Assembly: GCA_934533005.1 (NCBI GenBank)
Contig: CAKTBC010000092.1
Location: forward strand, 1 to 6,921
Direction: 5' to 3'
Length of the DNA: 6,921 nt
Source: an uncultured Oscillospiraceae bacterium
GTDB lineage: Bacteria; Bacillota; Clostridia; Oscillospirales; Oscillospiraceae
Positions within the stretch are counted from its first letter, which is position 1. The number at the start of each line of letters is the position of its first letter. The translations under genes and the position numbers were made by a program. Positions 5,651-6,921 of this stretch are shown in pieces. The notes below the pieces were generated by a model, which was given only the letters and a program-made list of their open reading frames with translations, made no database searches and was not told the origin of the DNA.

Positions 5651-6283
5651 ATGGAAAAGAGCAGTACAAAGCAGGCGATCCTCGACGCGGCGCTCGAATT
5701 GTTTTCGCGCCAGGGATACGAGGCAACGTCCATTTCGCAGATCGCGGACGCCGTCGGCATCCGCAAGGCGTCGCTCTACAGCCACTTTACCGGCAAGCAG
5801 GACATTCTCGATACGCTCGTGCGCGTAACGCTCGCGCAGTATGAGCGCCGCTCCGTTTTTGCCGGGGCGCGCTGGGACGATCCCGACGGCAGCGGCTCAC
5901 GGCAGCCCGTCACGCCGGACGACGCGGTGAAAACCGTGCTCGAGCACGTGCGCTTCATCCTCCACGACCCCGACATAAGCCGCGCGCGGAAGATGCTCAC
6001 CATTGAGCAGTTCCAGAATCCGATGCTTGCCGAGCTGCAGACGAAGCAGAACTACACGGACGTTCTCCGGTATTTCACCGCACTCGTGCAGCTTCTCGTC
6101 CGCGCCGGCTCGCTGCGCGACATCGGCGACGCTATGGTCACCGCCGCGCAGCTCTCCTTCCCCATCACGGTGTGGATCAATCTCTGCGACCGCGAGCCGG
6201 AGCGCGAGAGCGAGGTCTTTTCGCTCATCGAGCGTCACATCCGGCAGTTCTTCGCCGTCTACGCGCCGGAGACTCAGCGGTAA
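5651..6283 (+). CDS. TetR/AcrR-family transcriptional regulator
   Basis: This 210-residue DNA-binding protein is of usual TetR-family length. The N-terminal domain (about 8-58) has the family pattern: helix 1 QAILDAALELFSRQGYEATS, a helix-turn-helix at about 28-47 (ISQIADAVGIRKASLYSHF), then the GKQDILDTL start of helix 4. The rest (about 60-210) is the variable ligand-binding and dimerisation part; it contains an HVRFILHDPDISRARKMLT segment and gives no clue to the inducer. Members normally act as dimeric repressors released by a small molecule. The gene has its own promoter and a possible operator inside it. Its last 10 bases overlap the end of an ABC exporter gene on the other strand. That exporter is a plausible but unproven target, because TetR proteins often control efflux pumps and the two genes are convergent rather than divergent or co-transcribed. 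Confidence 0.92.
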   Translation: MEKSSTKQAILDAALELFSRQGYEATSISQIADAVGIRKASLYSHFTGKQDILDTLVRVTLAQYERRSVFAGARWDDPDGSGSRQPVTPDDAVKTVLEHVRFILHDPDISRARKMLTIEQFQNPMLAELQTKQNYTDVLRYFTALVQLLVRAGSLRDIGDAMVTAAQLSFPITVWINLCDREPERESEVFSLIERHIRQFFAVYAPETQR

Positions 6284-6921
6284 TACTGCGCCTGCGCGTT
6301 CCAGAGCTGCGCATATTCGCCGCTCTCGTCGGCGAGCAGCGCTTCGTGCGCGCCCTGCTGGATGATCTTCCCGGCGTCGAACACAATGATCTCGTCGCAG
6401 AACTTGCACGAGGAGAGCCGGTGCGAAATGTAAATGGCGGTCTTGTCGCCGACCATGTCGTTGAGCTTTTCGTAAATCTCCGCCTCGGCGATCGGGTCGA
6501 GCGCGGCGGTCGGCTCATCGAGAATGAGGAACGGCGCGTCCTTATAGAGCGCGCGGGCAATGGCGATCTTCTGCCCCTCGCCGCCGGAGACCTCGACGCC
6601 GTTTTCGTCAAAATCGCGGAAGAGGCTCGTCTCTGTCCCGAGCGGCAGCGTTTTGAGCCGGTCGCCGAAGCCGGCCTGTTCGAGCGCGAGCTCGGCTCTC
6701 TCGCGGTCATATTCCGGCGCAGCGGCCACGTTCTGCCCGAGCGAGAACGCCAGCAGCTGGAAGTCCTGGAACACGACGGAGAACACGTCCATATACTCTC
6801 TGTAATTATATTTCCGAATATCTATGCCATTGAGTAATATCTCGCCCTCGGTAGGGTCGTACAGACGGCAAAGCAGCTTGATGAACGTTGTTTTGCCGCT
6901 GCCGTTCGGCCCGACGACGGC
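6274..6921 (-). CDS. ABC exporter, ATP-binding domain (C-terminal part; N-terminus and probable membrane domain outside window)
   Basis: The frame is open on the - strand from the window edge at 6921 to TGA at 6274-6276, giving 215 residues that begin just before Walker A. Motifs by fragment position: Walker A GPNGSGKTT at 4-12, Q-loop Q52 in VVFQDFQLL, signature VSGGE at 111-115, Walker B FLILDEP at 131-137, D-loop ALD at 140-142, and switch histidine H167 in YISHRLSSCKFCDEI. The ISHRLS segment and the FDAGKIIQQGAHEALLA ending are characteristic of ABCB-type exporters (multidrug, lipid or peptide half-transporters), in which this domain follows a six-helix membrane domain. That part would lie to the right of the window. 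Substrate is unknown. ATG at 6792 is internal, since the reading continues upstream through Walker A. The 3' end overlaps the TetR-family gene by 10 bases, and no terminator is seen between them. Confidence 0.92.
   Translation of the reverse strand, partial: AVVGPNGSGKTTFIKLLCRLYDPTEGEILLNGIDIRKYNYREYMDVFSVVFQDFQLLAFSLGQNVAAAPEYDRERAELALEQAGFGDRLKTLPLGTETSLFRDFDENGVEVSGGEGQKIAIARALYKDAPFLILDEPTAALDPIAEAEIYEKLNDMVGDKTAIYISHRLSSCKFCDEIIVFDAGKIIQQGAHEALLADESGEYAQLWNAQAQYYR

Noticed and set aside
6172..6837. A 221-residue + strand open frame opposite the ABC exporter
   Set aside because: It is the antisense shadow of a clear ABC ATPase carrying all catalytic motifs on the - strand.

Overview
The window looks like chromosome from a GC-rich Gram-positive anaerobe, most likely Clostridia of the Oscillospiraceae/Ruminococcaceae type. 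This is inferred from codon use rich in G and C, strong AGGAGG-type ribosome binding sites, SigA-like promoters (TTGACA/TATAAT), intrinsic terminators, a long-form hibernation factor and a yybP-ykoY-type riboswitch. No mobile element, CRISPR array, tRNA or rRNA is visible. Six coding regions fill almost all of it, and the two at the edges are cut.

Left part (1-1935, + strand): the 3' end of an ABC importer operon of the nitrate/sulfonate/taurine (NitT/TauT) class. It encodes a substrate-binding protein (5' end outside), an inner-membrane permease and a compact ATPase. Neighbouring genes overlap by 8 and 4 bases, so they are probably translationally coupled. The substrate cannot be told from the sequence.

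Centre (1932-4865, + strand): a SigA-type promoter, whose -35 box overlaps the ATPase stop codon, drives a leader that reads as a yybP-ykoY manganese riboswitch followed by an intrinsic terminator. The 3' strand of the aptamer closing helix is also part of the 5' arm of the terminator, so the two are mutually exclusive. This is the layout of a transcriptional ON switch. Next comes an 884-residue P-type ATPase of the SERCA/PMCA-like (P2A) type, started at TTG behind a strong ribosome binding site. The likely reading is a metal-homeostasis unit: excess Mn2+ folds the leader, the terminator fails to form, and a Mn2+ (and/or Ca2+) exporting pump is made. The pump keeps the equivalents of both SERCA Ca2+ sites, so its true ion is open.

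Right part (4866-6921): a separately transcribed long-form ribosome hibernation promoting factor gene (hpf) with an extended -10 promoter and a strong terminator. It is followed by a TetR/AcrR-family regulator with its own promoter and a possible operator between -35 and -10. Running toward it from the right edge on the - strand is the ATPase end of an ABC exporter half-transporter. The last 10 bases of the regulator and exporter genes overlap tail to tail.

The best-supported noteworthy element is the Mn2+ riboswitch/P-type ATPase unit. It is a known type of system rather than a new one, and I see no convincing undescribed system in this window.
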